NCBI RefSeq assembly: GCF_016801775.1
Contig: NZ_CP069004.1
Span: forward strand, 1,178,001 to 1,242,000
Length of the DNA stretch: 64,000 nt
Direction: 5' to 3'
Source: Sulfitobacter mediterraneus
GTDB taxonomy: Bacteria; Pseudomonadota; Alphaproteobacteria; Rhodobacterales; Rhodobacteraceae
Below the pieces are notes generated by a model, which worked only from the letters and a program-made list of their open reading frames with translations, was not told the DNA's origin and searched no databases. The first letter of the stretch is position 1. Each line of letters begins with the position of its first letter. This document shows, one piece after another, positions 28,455 through 38,024 of the stretch. The position numbers were made by a program, and so were the translations under genes.

Positions 28455-30614
28455 ATGACCGAACCAGCCATCACCGAAGACATCATTGCCGCACATGGCT
28501 TCACCCCGGATGAATACGCCGAAGTGAACAACATCCTCGGCCGCGCCCCCAATTACACCGAAATGGGCATCTTTTCGGCGATGTGGAACGAACATTGCTC
28601 GTACAAGTCCTCCAAGAAGTGGCTGCGGACCCTGCCAACGACCGGCCCGCAGGTCATCTGCGGCCCCGGCGAAAACGCTGGCATCGTGGATATCGGCGAC
28701 GGCCAGGCGTTGGTTTTCAAAATGGAAAGCCACAACCACCCCTCCTACATCGAACCCTACCAAGGGGCCGCCACAGGCGTGGGCGGGATTCTGCGCGATG
28801 TCTTCACAATGGGCGCCCGCCCCATCGCGGCGATGAACGCGCTCAGCTTTGGCCGCCCCGATCACCCCAAGACCCGCCAGCTTGTGCATGGTGTGGTGGC
28901 CGGCGTCGGCGGATATGGCAATTGTTTTGGCGTGCCAACCGTGGGCGGTGAAGTGCGCTTTGATGCGGCCTATGACGGCAATTGCCTGGTCAATGCCTTT
29001 GCCGCAGGCCTCGCTGATACCGACAAGATTTTCTACTCCGCTGCCTCGGGCGTGGGCATGCCGGTGGTCTATCTTGGTGCCAAAACCGGCCGTGATGGCG
29101 TCGGCGGGGCAACCATGGCCTCGGCCGAATTTGATGATACCATCGAAGAAAAGCGCCCCACCGTGCAGGTCGGCGACCCCTTCACCGAAAAGCGCCTGAT
29201 GGAAGCCACGCTGGAGCTGATGGCGACAGGTGCGGTGATCTCGATCCAGGATATGGGCGCGGCGGGTCTGACCTGCTCTGCCGTGGAAATGGGCGACAAA
29301 GGCAAACTTGGTGTGCGCCTTGATCTTGAAAAGGTGCCCACGCGCGAAGAGAACATGACCGCCTATGAGATGATGCTGTCGGAATCCCAGGAACGCATGC
29401 TCATGGTCCTTCGCCCCGAGCTTGAGGCGGAAGCCAAAGCCGTGTTCGACAAATGGGATCTGGATTTTGCCATTGTCGGGGAAACGCTGGCCGATGACCG
29501 GTTCCTGATCATGCTCAACGGCGAGGTCAAAGCCGACCTGCCGCTCAGCAAACTGGCCTCCACCGCCCCTGAATATGACCGCCCCTGGGTCGAAACCCCG
29601 CCAGCCGAACCCATGGCTGATGTGCCGGGGGTCAACCCGATTGACGGGCTCAAGGCGCTGATCGGTGATCCGAACTATGCCGCCAAGAACTGGGTCTATG
29701 AACAATATGACACCATGGTGATGGGCGACACCGCCCGCATGCCCGGCCTTGGCGCGGGCATTATCCGGGTGCATGGCACCGACAAGGCAATTGCCTTCAC
29801 CTCCGATGTGACCCCGCGCTATGTCAAGGCGAACCCCTTCGAAGGCGGCAAGCAGGCGGTCGCGGAAGCCTACCGGAACCTGACCGCTGTTGGCGCACGG
29901 CCTTTGGCCACCACCGACAATATGAACTTCGGCAACCCCGAAAAGCCGCAGATCATGGGCCAGTTTGTGGGTGCGATCAAAGGCATCGGCGCGGCGGTTG
30001 AGGCGCTGGATATGCCCATCGTGTCGGGCAACGTTTCGCTCTACAATGAAACCGACGGCGCGGCGATCCTGCCCACACCCACCATCGGCGCAGTGGGCTT
30101 GCTGGACCACACCGACGATCTGATCGGCTGTGAAGTCCGCGAAGGTCATCTGGCGCTGGTGCTGGGCGACACCGCGGGCCATCTCGGCCAATCGGCACTC
30201 CTCGCACAGGTCTTTGGACGGGCAGACGGCGATGCACCCCATATCGATCTGGCCGCAGAAAAAGCCCACGGCGATTTCATCCGCGCCAACCGTGCCCTGA
30301 TCAAAGCCTGCACCGACCTCAGTGATGGAGGTCTGGCACTGGCCGCCTTTGAAATGGCCGAAGCCGCAGATGTGGGCGTCACCCTCGACCCCGCAGACAC
30401 GCCGACGCTGTTTGGCGAAGATCAAGCCCGCTACCTGATCGCCTGCAACTTTGATCAGGCCGAAGCCTTGATGACCGCCGCAGGTGCCGCAGGTCTGCCC
30501 CTGCACACGGTCGGCAAATTCGGCGGCACCGATGTATCCTTCGGCGGCACCTCCGCCCCGCTGGAAGAGCTCAAAACCATCTACCGTACCACCTTCGCGG
30601 ATACTTTCGCCTGA
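28455..30614 (+). CDS. purL: Phosphoribosylformylglycinamidine synthase subunit PurL
   Basis: ATP-dependent fourth step of purine synthesis, using ammonia from PurQ in a complex with PurS. At 719 residues it is the small PurL type. [17 protein letters not shown] near the N-terminus holds the catalytic His, [19 protein letters not shown] the metal/ATP site, and the second AIRS-like half has [12 protein letters not shown] and the DLSDGGLA motif. AAGGGGA precedes the ATG. purS and purQ are not in the window. Confidence 0.96.
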   Translation: MTEPAITEDIIAAHGFTPDEYAEVNNILGRAPNYTEMGIFSAMWNEHCSYKSSKKWLRTLPTTGPQVICGPGENAGIVDIGDGQALVFKMESHNHPSYIEPYQGAATGVGGILRDVFTMGARPIAAMNALSFGRPDHPKTRQLVHGVVAGVGGYGNCFGVPTVGGEVRFDAAYDGNCLVNAFAAGLADTDKIFYSAASGVGMPVVYLGAKTGRDGVGGATMASAEFDDTIEEKRPTVQVGDPFTEKRLMEATLELMATGAVISIQDMGAAGLTCSAVEMGDKGKLGVRLDLEKVPTREENMTAYEMMLSESQERMLMVLRPELEAEAKAVFDKWDLDFAIVGETLADDRFLIMLNGEVKADLPLSKLASTAPEYDRPWVETPPAEPMADVPGVNPIDGLKALIGDPNYAAKNWVYEQYDTMVMGDTARMPGLGAGIIRVHGTDKAIAFTSDVTPRYVKANPFEGGKQAVAEAYRNLTAVGARPLATTDNMNFGNPEKPQIMGQFVGAIKGIGAAVEALDMPIVSGNVSLYNETDGAAILPTPTIGAVGLLDHTDDLIGCEVREGHLALVLGDTAGHLGQSALLAQVFGRADGDAPHIDLAAEKAHGDFIRANRALIKACTDLSDGGLALAAFEMAEAADVGVTLDPADTPTLFGEDQARYLIACNFDQAEALMTAAGAAGLPLHTVGKFGGTDVSFGGTSAPLEELKTIYRTTFADTFA

Positions 30615-30629
30615 TCCTTTGGGTCCGGA

Positions 30630-30787
30630 GCCGCCCTTGCTTGTGCACGGGCGGCCCGATCAGCGCGGCACGGTCAAGACAAATCGCCGAGGGCCCCCGC
30701 AGGGGATACGGCTATTTGTCTTGAGCGGGACGAGAAGATTGGGCAGACAGGGCTCAAGCAAGGGATGCACCCCGGACCCTTTGGGTC
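30630..30787. repeat. Hairpin-rich spacer after purL
   Basis: The 228 bases between purL and the VWA gene have no gene but three inverted repeats. GCCGCCC/GGGCGGC is at 30630-30655. A nested structure spans 30675-30723: outer arms CAAGACAAAT and ATTTGTCTTG, then GCCG/CGGC, then CCCC-GCA-GGGG. GACCC-TTT-GGGTC is at 30775-30787. None is followed by a T run. It may be a repeated element, an RNA processing signal or an RNA gene. Confidence 0.55.
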
Positions 30788-30842
30788 AGGTGAGCCCGCA
30801 GCGAAAACCGGAAAAATCAAAAATCGAATGCGGCGCAGCCGC

Positions 30843-32102
30843 TCATTGCTCCATGGCCAGCAACAGGCGCTGCTTTTCGCCGCTGTCATCGGGACGTGAC
30901 AAAGCCTCGGCCAAAGCTTCCAACGAGGCGATGGAATGACCGGCGCGGAAACTGTCCACATGGGGCAACATCGCGCGAATGCCTGCCGCCTTCGGCGCAA
31001 AGCCATCCCAGCGCAGCAGCGGGTTCAACCAGATCAGCCGCCGCGCGGTCAGATGCAGACGCTGCATTTGCCGCCCCAAGTCCTCGGGCGCATCTCGATC
31101 CAGCCCATCGGTGATCAAAAGAACCACCGCACCCTGCCCCATGACCCGCCGCGACCAATCGCGGTTGAATGCCTCAAGACTGGCCCCGATCCGGGTGCCG
31201 CCTTCCCAGTCCTGCGCCTCGGCCCCCGCCGCCGCCAGCGCCGCATCCACATCACGGGTGGCCAGATGGCGGGTGATATTGGTCAGGCGTGTGCCAAAGG
31301 TAAAGGCATGCACCCTGGCCCAACCTGCCCCCTGCGCGTTGCTGACCGCATGCAGAAAATGCAGGATCATTCGCGAATACTGGCTCATGGACCCTGAGAT
31401 GTCGCACAGCACCACCAGATTGGGGTAACGCGGGCGCGGGGTCTTGAGCACAAGCTGGTGCATCTCGCCGCCTCTGCGCAATGCCCCGCGCAGGGTGCGG
31501 GCGGCATCGATGCGCCCGCGCGGCGCGGCCATGGCCCGGCGCGATGGCAAGGGTTTGACAGGCAACGTGAGCCGCGCCAGCATGCGTTTGGCCTGGGCAA
31601 TTTCGGCAAGGCTCATCTGTTCAAAATCCAGTTGGCGCAACCGTTCGGTGGCCGACATGGTCAGGCTGGCGTCCACTTCCAATAATGGATCATCCTGGGC
31701 GGTCTCGTCTTCATCCTGCGGTAGCGGCGCATCTGCGCCGTCCAACAAGGCCTCCGCCGCGCGTTTCTCTGCCGCTTGCGCTGGTCTGTCCTCCTGTACC
31801 CCGCGGATTGCAGGCAACATCGCCGACATCATATGTTCCAGATAACGCGGATCACGCCAGTAAAGCCGGAAGATCTGTGCAAAGACCCGGCGGTGCTCCG
31901 GGCGGTTCACAAAACAGGCATGCAGGGTCCAGTAGAAATCGCGTTTTTCAGTGAAACCCGCCACCTGCACCGCGCGGATCGCGTCGATCACCCGTCCGGG
32001 GCCAATGGGCAACCCCGCCCGGCGCAGAGCGCGGGCGAAATGGGTGATGTTGCCCGCCAATTTGGGATCATCGGGCAGATCGAGGGGCAGGTGTTCAGCC
32101 AT
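30843..32102 (-). CDS. VWA domain protein, CoxE-like
   Basis: A 419-residue protein. The N-terminal half is helical (GLPIGPGRVIDAI, LYWRDPRYLEHMM); the C-terminal half is a von Willebrand A domain with the MIDAS motif in VLCDISGSMSQYS and LLITDGLDRDAPED. Such proteins pair with MoxR-type AAA ATPases as metal-site chaperones; the CoxD/CoxE pair that matures CO dehydrogenase is the known model. No molybdenum hydroxylase genes are adjacent, so the client is unknown. It lies 60 bases after the ATPase gene on the same strand. Confidence 0.85.
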   Translation of the reverse strand: MAEHLPLDLPDDPKLAGNITHFARALRRAGLPIGPGRVIDAIRAVQVAGFTEKRDFYWTLHACFVNRPEHRRVFAQIFRLYWRDPRYLEHMMSAMLPAIRGVQEDRPAQAAEKRAAEALLDGADAPLPQDEDETAQDDPLLEVDASLTMSATERLRQLDFEQMSLAEIAQAKRMLARLTLPVKPLPSRRAMAAPRGRIDAARTLRGALRRGGEMHQLVLKTPRPRYPNLVVLCDISGSMSQYSRMILHFLHAVSNAQGAGWARVHAFTFGTRLTNITRHLATRDVDAALAAAGAEAQDWEGGTRIGASLEAFNRDWSRRVMGQGAVVLLITDGLDRDAPEDLGRQMQRLHLTARRLIWLNPLLRWDGFAPKAAGIRAMLPHVDSFRAGHSIASLEALAEALSRPDDSGEKQRLLLAMEQ

Positions 32103-32112
32103 GAATGGCTGA

Positions 32113-32158
32113 TTGGAGGCTCTGCCTCCAAACCTCCGGAGTATTTTGGGCCAAAAAG
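32113..32158. repeat. REP-like palindromic element between the MoxR and VWA genes
   Basis: A perfect 8-base-pair hairpin TTGGAGGC-TCT-GCCTCCAA (32113-32131) is followed by CCTCCGGAGTATTTTGG and CCAAAAAG. Elements of this general form are, from memory, common between genes in Roseobacter-group genomes. It may attenuate or stabilise the transcript between the two genes. Confidence 0.5.
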
Positions 32159-32162
32159 GGGG

Positions 32163-33071
32163 TCATGCCACGTCCAGCGTGGCCCTGGCCTGATCAAGGA
32201 TGCGTTTGGCCTCGGACCCTTGCAGTTTGGCAATGTCATCTTGGTATTTCAGGATCGCGCCCAATGTGTCGGCGACCACCTCGGGGCTGAGACTGATCAC
32301 GTCAAGGGCCAGAAGGCATTTGGCCCAATCGATGGTTTCGGCCACGCCGGGTTTCTTGAACAAATCCTCGGTGCGCAATTGCTGGACAAAGGCGACAACT
32401 TCCCGGCTGAGCGCCTCTGATGCCTCGGGCGCGCGGGCAGCGATAATCTCCATTTCGCGGTCGAAACCGGGGTAATCGACCCAATGGTAAAGGCAGCGCC
32501 GTTTCAGCGCGTCATGGACCTCGCGGGTGCGATTCGAGGTCAGGATCACGATCGGCGGCTCTGGCGCCTTGATCGTGCCAAGTTCGGGGATGGTGACCTG
32601 AAAATCGCTGAGCGCTTCGAGCAGGAACGCCTCAAATGGGGCATCGGTGCGGTCCAGCTCATCAATCAGCAGCACCGGCGCGCCGTTTTCATCAGGGCGC
32701 ATCGCCTCGAGCAGAGGGCGTTCAATCAGATAGTCATCGCTGAAAAGCTGGGTATTGAGCGCGGCACTGTCGGCACTGCTGGTGGCCTCGGCCGTGCGGA
32801 TCGCAATCATCTGGGCCGGAAAGTTCCACTCGTAGACTGCAGAAGAGGCATCAAGCCCCTCGTAACACTGCAGGCGGATCAAGCGGCGGTCCAGACCCGC
32901 CGCCAATGCCTTGGCGATCTCGGTCTTGCCCACGCCAGCCTCCCCTTCGAGAAACAGCGGCCGGCCAAGCGAGAGGGCGAGAAACACCACGGTGCCCAAA
33001 GCCCGGTCGCTGATATAGCCCTGATCGTCCAGCATTTTCTGAACGGCGTCGATACTGGATATGTCTGGCAT
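32163..33071 (-). CDS. MoxR family AAA+ ATPase, CoxD-like
   Basis: A 302-residue AAA ATPase. Walker A GEAGVGKT is at residues 43-50, Walker B is in VLLIDELDR, sensor 1 is in ILTSNRTRE, and FPLHHW-like CLYHWVDYP marks the MoxR/CoxD branch. It works with the following VWA protein to remodel or load a metalloenzyme. I chose ATG 33071, with GAGGAG upstream; the frame extends to 33140 without a ribosome site. Confidence 0.86.
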   Translation of the reverse strand: MPDISSIDAVQKMLDDQGYISDRALGTVVFLALSLGRPLFLEGEAGVGKTEIAKALAAGLDRRLIRLQCYEGLDASSAVYEWNFPAQMIAIRTAEATSSADSAALNTQLFSDDYLIERPLLEAMRPDENGAPVLLIDELDRTDAPFEAFLLEALSDFQVTIPELGTIKAPEPPIVILTSNRTREVHDALKRRCLYHWVDYPGFDREMEIIAARAPEASEALSREVVAFVQQLRTEDLFKKPGVAETIDWAKCLLALDVISLSPEVVADTLGAILKYQDDIAKLQGSEAKRILDQARATLDVA

Positions 33072-33166
33072 GGCAGCTCCTCTTGCCTCAAAGGTGCATC
33101 TTGGCGGCGCAGCGTCAAGCCGTGCTGGCGGATATGTCACGTCCTGCCCGCCTGCTGCTGCAAAGA

Positions 33167-33195
33167 TTGACGCGATTCAGCCGCCCTGCCATACT
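33167..33195 (+). promoter_or_regulatory. Promoter of the glycan cluster
   Basis: TTGACG (33167-33172) and CATACT (33190-33195) are 17 bases apart, a good sigma-70 match. A 14-codon ORF (33251-33295) lies between it and the first large gene; its stop is one base before the next ATG. Confidence 0.55.
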
Positions 33196-33250
33196 CAGAG
33201 GCGAATAATATGAGGTTTCGGGGCATCTCGCACCCGGCCCAGAGGCGGCT

Positions 33251-33295
33251 ATGAGACAGAATATCTACATCCCCAATGCGGGCGGTGCGGCCTGA
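33251..33295 (+). CDS. Possible 14-residue leader ORF
   Basis: ATG 33251 to TGA 33293-33295 encodes MRQNIYIPNAGGAA, preceded by AGAGGCGG. The downstream glycosyltransferase has no good ribosome site of its own, so re-initiation from this short frame would explain its translation. Confidence 0.35.
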   Translation: MRQNIYIPNAGGAA

Positions 33296-33296
33296 T

Positions 33297-34340
33297 ATGC
33301 GCATCACCGCTGTGACCTGTGTCAAGAACGAAGGCCCGTTCCTGCTGGAGTGGATCGCCTTTCACCGTGTGATCGGCGTGACCGATTTTCTGTTTTATTC
33401 CAACGATTGCACCGATGCGACCGACCGTTTGCTGGACCGGCTGGAGGATCACGGCATGGTCGCGCATCTGCCCAATCCGGCGACCAACCGCAATTACCAG
33501 ATGCAAGCGCTGAAAAAGGCGCGAAAGCATCCCTTGATCCGCAATGCCGATTGGGTCTGGGTGGCGGATGTGGACGAATTTCTGAACATTCATGTGGGCG
33601 ATCATACGATCCCCGCGCTGATCCATGCCTGCGGCAATCCGCAGGCAATCTCGGTCACGTTTCAGTTCTTTGCCAACGATGGTATAGAGACCTTTGAAGA
33701 TGAGCCGGTGATCGCCCAATTTTTGCGCAGTCACAACCCTGACATCTGGTGCGCCGACACGGCGATTGAAGTCAAAAGCCTGGTACGTGGGGATTTCCCA
33801 CTGGATTACTATGGTGCGCATCGTCCCTTCCATAATGAGGATGTGCCAAAGGAAGAGCGGCCAAGCTGGACCGATGGCGCGGGCCGTCCTGTGCCCGGCC
33901 CGTTCCGCCGCCGCGCCAACAAGCGCCGCATCCGCGCCTTTCCCGCCCATGGTGCCCGGCGATTTGCAACGTTGAACCATTATGCCCTACGCTCGCTCGA
34001 CAGCTATCTGGTGAAGAACGACCGGGGCGATGTGAACCGCGAACACCGTGCCTTTGACGACAGCTATTGGCGCGAGCGCAACGATGGGGCGTTCTTTGAT
34101 GACAGCATCTTGCGATACCGCGATGCGCTGACCGAAGAGATGAACCGCCTCAAAGCCCTCCCCGGCGTTGCGGACCTGCATGAGGAGGCAGTCGCCCTCC
34201 ACCGCGCCAAACGCGACGAGTTGCTGTCCCAGGACAGTTACCGCGCCATGCAGGACCAATTGCGCAATGCCAGCCGTTATTGCGCTGCTGAGGCCGCAAT
34301 CCGAGAAGAGATCGGAATGGACGAAGGGGCACAGCCATGA
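33297..34340 (+). CDS. GT2-type glycosyltransferase (Glyco_tranf_2_4-like)
   Basis: A 347-residue protein with a GT-A fold start TCVKNEGPFLLEWIAFHR, a YSNDCTDAT nucleotide-site segment, and the metal/sugar-nucleotide motif DVDEF at 91-95. The C-terminal third has FATLNHYALRSLDSYLVKN, shared with the two other transferases in this cluster. Cytoplasmic, with no membrane helix or signal. The sugar and acceptor are unknown. ATG 33297 is preferred; ATG 33276 is possible. It overlaps the sulfotransferase gene by 4 bases. Confidence 0.82.
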   Translation: MRITAVTCVKNEGPFLLEWIAFHRVIGVTDFLFYSNDCTDATDRLLDRLEDHGMVAHLPNPATNRNYQMQALKKARKHPLIRNADWVWVADVDEFLNIHVGDHTIPALIHACGNPQAISVTFQFFANDGIETFEDEPVIAQFLRSHNPDIWCADTAIEVKSLVRGDFPLDYYGAHRPFHNEDVPKEERPSWTDGAGRPVPGPFRRRANKRRIRAFPAHGARRFATLNHYALRSLDSYLVKNDRGDVNREHRAFDDSYWRERNDGAFFDDSILRYRDALTEEMNRLKALPGVADLHEEAVALHRAKRDELLSQDSYRAMQDQLRNASRYCAAEAAIREEIGMDEGAQP

Positions 34341-34972
34341 GCCGTTTGCGCATTGTCAATCTGGCCCTGCCCAAAACCGGCACCACCACCCTGACCGAGG
34401 CCTTGCGAGCCGCTGGTTTGACGGTCGCCGATTGGAAGATCCGCCCCGGCCAATCCACCCGCAATGACATTCCGCGTCAGCATCTGGGGAAAATAATCTA
34501 TACCGATTATTTCGACAGCGGCGATCCATTGGCGCGGCTGGATGAGTTTGACGCCGTGAACGAAATGTCGGCCGTGCGCGAGGATCGGTCCTTGTGGCCG
34601 CAAACCGATTGGGGTCTGCTGAGCGCCATCCAGAAGCATCACCCCGGCGTCAAATTCGTACTGACGCGCCGCGATCCGGCCAAGGCAGCCAACAGTATGA
34701 TGCGGTGGAACAATCTTGGCAAACGCCGACTGCCACAGGCCGATATTCCCGGCCTGCCGCGTGGCTTTGGCCAGAGCGAGACAGAACTTGCCCGATGGAT
34801 GGAAGGACATTACGCCTTTTGTGACCGTGTCTTTCAGGGCTGCGACAATTTCCATGCCTATGATATCGAAGACAGCCAAGCGCCTGAAAAGCTTGCCGCC
34901 TATCTGGGCATCGAACTGCCGTGGTGGGGACAGGCCAATGTCGGCAAGGTCAAAGCGGAAGAGGCAAACTGA
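34337..34972 (+). CDS. Sulfotransferase family protein
   Basis: A 211-residue PAPS-dependent sulfotransferase. The 5'-phosphosulfate loop PKTGTTTL is at residues 12-19 and the 3'-phosphate site pairs Arg112 with Ser120 (TRRDPAKAANS). The length is short but complete for this bacterial family. It sits between two glycosyltransferases, so a sugar hydroxyl on a cell-surface or secreted glycan is the likely acceptor. Its start overlaps the previous stop and its stop overlaps the next start (TGATG). Confidence 0.83.
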   Translation: MSRLRIVNLALPKTGTTTLTEALRAAGLTVADWKIRPGQSTRNDIPRQHLGKIIYTDYFDSGDPLARLDEFDAVNEMSAVREDRSLWPQTDWGLLSAIQKHHPGVKFVLTRRDPAKAANSMMRWNNLGKRRLPQADIPGLPRGFGQSETELARWMEGHYAFCDRVFQGCDNFHAYDIEDSQAPEKLAAYLGIELPWWGQANVGKVKAEEAN

Positions 34973-37329
34973 TGCGTCTGACACTGCTGATCGGACCCAA
35001 TGAGAAAGCCGCCGCGCGGTTTCGTGCGATGTTCAAACAAAAGGCGGCCGCACTGGAGAAACAGGGCATTTGGGTGCCGGAGTGGAACCATGTAAGGCTC
35101 TATGCCGCCTGCGCGGAAACAGGCGATGTGACCTCGCTGCGCCACAAACGCGGGATGGACAGCGCCTTGGTGCAGCAGACCATGGCGCATGAGTTTCAGA
35201 CATTGTTTGACAAAGAACTGCCTGAAGCGCCAGTTGACCATGTGGTGTTCAGCGCGGCACAATTGGGGTCTCTGCTGACGAAACCATCGGAAATCAAACG
35301 TTTGCACGGCCTTTTGGCGCCCTATTTCGATGACATCCAAATCGTGGCTCATGTTGAGGAACAGGCGCGGGCCTTGGCGGCGCATTACATCACGGCGATT
35401 CTGGACGGGCGGCGGCATTCGTTGCAGCAAGAGCTTGATCTGGCGAAAGGCAGCAATTGGTGGGCCGGCGCATTGGCCTTGCGACAGGGGCCGGACACCT
35501 ATGCGGGCCTCTTTGACGATGTACAACATCCGCCGCATTGGCTGGACTATGCCGCGCTGCTTGATCATTGGGAAACGGCCTTTGGCAAAGGCAAAATGCA
35601 CCTGCGCCCGCTTGATCTGGCCGCTTTGAGGTCAGAAACCTGCACCGATGAATTGGTGAATATGCTGGGCCTCGGCGCAAACCTTGGCAAGATGGCAGAG
35701 GAGCGGGTGTTCCATCCCGAGCCTGCGGCCTCTCTCACCCGGATGCGGCAGTTCAACGAGGTATTGATCCGCCATGCGCAGGCCAAAGACATCATTGTGC
35801 CGCGTGACCTATGCCAGCAGATGCGGATGAGCCTGCGCGTGCCCGGCCCGCCCACCGCGCCCGGCAGCCTCTTTGCGGTCTCGGACCATTTTGCCAAAGA
35901 CAATGCCAAGCTGATCAAGGCCTTTCCTGGTCTGGCTGGCGCGCTGACCCCTGATGCACCAACTGTGGCTTGGCAGGAGGCTGATCCCACCAATGGGTAC
36001 CGCGCCACACAATACCTTGCCGCCTATGCCCACCAGATCCGCAAGAACAGCACCCCCGTCGCCGAAAAACGCGCCGAAGCGGCGGCGGCGAAAGAGGCCA
36101 CTGCGAAATTCGATACGCTTTTATCAGATGATACCGCTGACGCAGATCAGCAGGCCAGCAATGCCCGTCTGCTCAATCGGGTCAAGCTGAACCACGAAAT
36201 GATCCTGAACACGCAGTTCAGACCCCACAACAATCTGGGCGCGGTCAACGAAGAGGAACTGGCAGCCGCCTACACCATCGCCCCGCCCCGCAAATTGGCC
36301 CCCGGCAGCAGCGGCAATGTCATCGTCGGCTGCATGAAAAACGAAGCGCCCTATATCGTGGAATGGATCGCCTATCACCGCGCCATCGGGGTCGATAACT
36401 TCCTGATCTACACCAATGATTGCAGCGATGGCACGGACGAGGTTCTGGGCCGCTTGCAGGATATGGGCGTGATCCAGCACCGCAACAACGACAACTGGAA
36501 AGGCAATTCCCCGCAGCAATACGCGCTGAACCAAGCCCTGAAAGAGCCCGTCATCCAGAACGCGGAATGGATCATCCACATCGACGTGGACGAGTTCATG
36601 AACGTGCGCACCGGTAACGGGACTTTGGATGATCTCTTTGCCGCTGTGCCGGATGCCACAAATATCGCGATGACATGGCGGCTGTTCGGGCACAACGGGA
36701 TCACCCAATTGAACGATGCCTTTGTGATTGATCAATTTGACGCCTGTGCGCCGAAATACTGCCCCAAGCCGCATACGGTCTGGGGGTTTAAAACGATGTT
36801 CCGCAACATCGGGGCCTATGCCAAAATTTCCTGCCACCGTCCCAACAAACTGGACGAAGGGTTTGAAAACAAAATCAAATGGGTAAACGGCTCCGGTCAG
36901 GATATGACCCGCGACGCCGCGCATAACGGCTGGCGGTCCTCAAAGAACAACATCGGTTACGACCTTTTGCAGCTGAACCATTATGCGCTGCGCTCTGCCG
37001 AGAGTTTCCTGATCAAACGGCAAAGAGGACGCGCGTTGCATGTGGATCGCTCGATCGGCATCAACTACTGGATTCGGATGGACTGGTCCGATTTCCGCGA
37101 CATCACCATCAAACGCAACATTCCCCGTGTCCGCGCCGAATATGATGATTTGATGCGGGACGACATACTGCGCCAAGCCCATCAGGACGGTTTCGAATGG
37201 CACAAGGCCAAGGCAAGGGAATTGCACCAAATGCCGGAATTTCAGGATCTTTACCGCCAGGCGCTTGAGGTCAAGCTGAACGAAACCGAACGGGTGGCCT
37301 ATGCCCTTTCGCTAGATATGGAGAGTTGA
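34972..37329 (+). CDS. Fusion: degenerate sulfotransferase-like domain plus GT2 glycosyltransferase
   Basis: A 785-residue, two-part protein from ATG 34972. Residues ~1-290 follow the layout of bacterial sulfotransferase-like proteins (a first strand and loop, an IVAHVEEQARALAAHYI helix, then DYAALLDHWETAFGKG), but the PAPS loop reads IGPNEKAAAR instead of a KTGTT-type sequence, so sulfate transfer is unlikely. Residues ~295-440 are a linker with an Ala/Glu-rich helix. Residues ~447-760 are a Glyco_tranf_2_4-like domain: GCMKNEAPYIVEWIAYHR, YTNDCSDGTDE, DVDEF (~537-541), LTWRLFG-like MTWRLFGHNG and LQLNHYALRSAESFLIK. It follows the sulfotransferase with an overlap of one base. Confidence 0.75.
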   Translation: MRLTLLIGPNEKAAARFRAMFKQKAAALEKQGIWVPEWNHVRLYAACAETGDVTSLRHKRGMDSALVQQTMAHEFQTLFDKELPEAPVDHVVFSAAQLGSLLTKPSEIKRLHGLLAPYFDDIQIVAHVEEQARALAAHYITAILDGRRHSLQQELDLAKGSNWWAGALALRQGPDTYAGLFDDVQHPPHWLDYAALLDHWETAFGKGKMHLRPLDLAALRSETCTDELVNMLGLGANLGKMAEERVFHPEPAASLTRMRQFNEVLIRHAQAKDIIVPRDLCQQMRMSLRVPGPPTAPGSLFAVSDHFAKDNAKLIKAFPGLAGALTPDAPTVAWQEADPTNGYRATQYLAAYAHQIRKNSTPVAEKRAEAAAAKEATAKFDTLLSDDTADADQQASNARLLNRVKLNHEMILNTQFRPHNNLGAVNEEELAAAYTIAPPRKLAPGSSGNVIVGCMKNEAPYIVEWIAYHRAIGVDNFLIYTNDCSDGTDEVLGRLQDMGVIQHRNNDNWKGNSPQQYALNQALKEPVIQNAEWIIHIDVDEFMNVRTGNGTLDDLFAAVPDATNIAMTWRLFGHNGITQLNDAFVIDQFDACAPKYCPKPHTVWGFKTMFRNIGAYAKISCHRPNKLDEGFENKIKWVNGSGQDMTRDAAHNGWRSSKNNIGYDLLQLNHYALRSAESFLIKRQRGRALHVDRSIGINYWIRMDWSDFRDITIKRNIPRVRAEYDDLMRDDILRQAHQDGFEWHKAKARELHQMPEFQDLYRQALEVKLNETERVAYALSLDMES

Positions 37330-37331
37330 GC

Positions 37332-38024
37332 ATGGACGGCCAAGCGACTGAAGACACAGGATTTGTCCGGTCTCGCGGGATGAAATTTCCCAAGCACCCC
37401 GAGATCATGCAGGGTAAAATTCGCCGGTTGTTGCGGTCTAATTCCTACGAGGCCAAAGAAACCGAAGCCGCCCTGCGTGTGGTGCGCGAGGGCGATGTGG
37501 TGGTCGAACTGGGCGGCGGTATCGGGTATATGTCCACGCTGGTGGCCACCAAACGCGCGATCAAATCGGTGCATGTATTTGAAGCCAATCCAAACCTGAT
37601 CCCCTATATCCGCTCGGTCCACGTGGCCAATAACGTGACCAACGCCCATGTGACCAACGCCATCCTAGGTCCGCGCAAGGGATCGGTGGATTTTTATGTG
37701 CGCGAGCCAATGCTTGGCTCGTCCATGCAGGTGCTGGAGGGTGAGGTTGATCCACCCTCTGTAAAGGTGGACGTGCTGAATGCCAAAGCGACCTTCAAGG
37801 AGATCGGCGCAACCGTCCTGATCTGCGATATCGAGGGGGCCGAGGTCGATCTGATCCCGCAATTGGATCTGACCGGTCTCAGGGCCGCGATCATCGAAAC
37901 CCATCCACAGTGGATCGGCCCAGAGGGCATCAACAAGGTCTTCCGCGCCTTTATGGATGCCGGTCTGGCCTATTACCATCGCGGCTCGCATGGCAAGGTT
38001 CTGGCCTTTCGGACGGATTGGTAA
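37332..38024 (+). CDS. FkbM family methyltransferase
   Basis: A 230-residue SAM-dependent O-methyltransferase. Motif I VVELGGGIGYMS is at ~57-68, followed by HVFEANPNLIPYI, the acidic loop that binds the SAM ribose, and the FkbM signature LICDIEGAEVDLI and IIETHPQWIG. Such enzymes often methylate sugars. ATG 37332 follows the previous stop closely; a TTG at 37326 is possible. The next gene begins directly after its stop. Confidence 0.83.
   Translation: MDGQATEDTGFVRSRGMKFPKHPEIMQGKIRRLLRSNSYEAKETEAALRVVREGDVVVELGGGIGYMSTLVATKRAIKSVHVFEANPNLIPYIRSVHVANNVTNAHVTNAILGPRKGSVDFYVREPMLGSSMQVLEGEVDPPSVKVDVLNAKATFKEIGATVLICDIEGAEVDLIPQLDLTGLRAAIIETHPQWIGPEGINKVFRAFMDAGLAYYHRGSHGKVLAFRTDW

Noticed and set aside
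27690-30506. A 938-codon open frame on the minus strand antisense to purL
   Set aside because: It covers purL, a certain gene with full motifs; the frame is an effect of GC-rich third positions. Its translated sequence is His/Gly/Ala/Arg-rich without recognisable domains.
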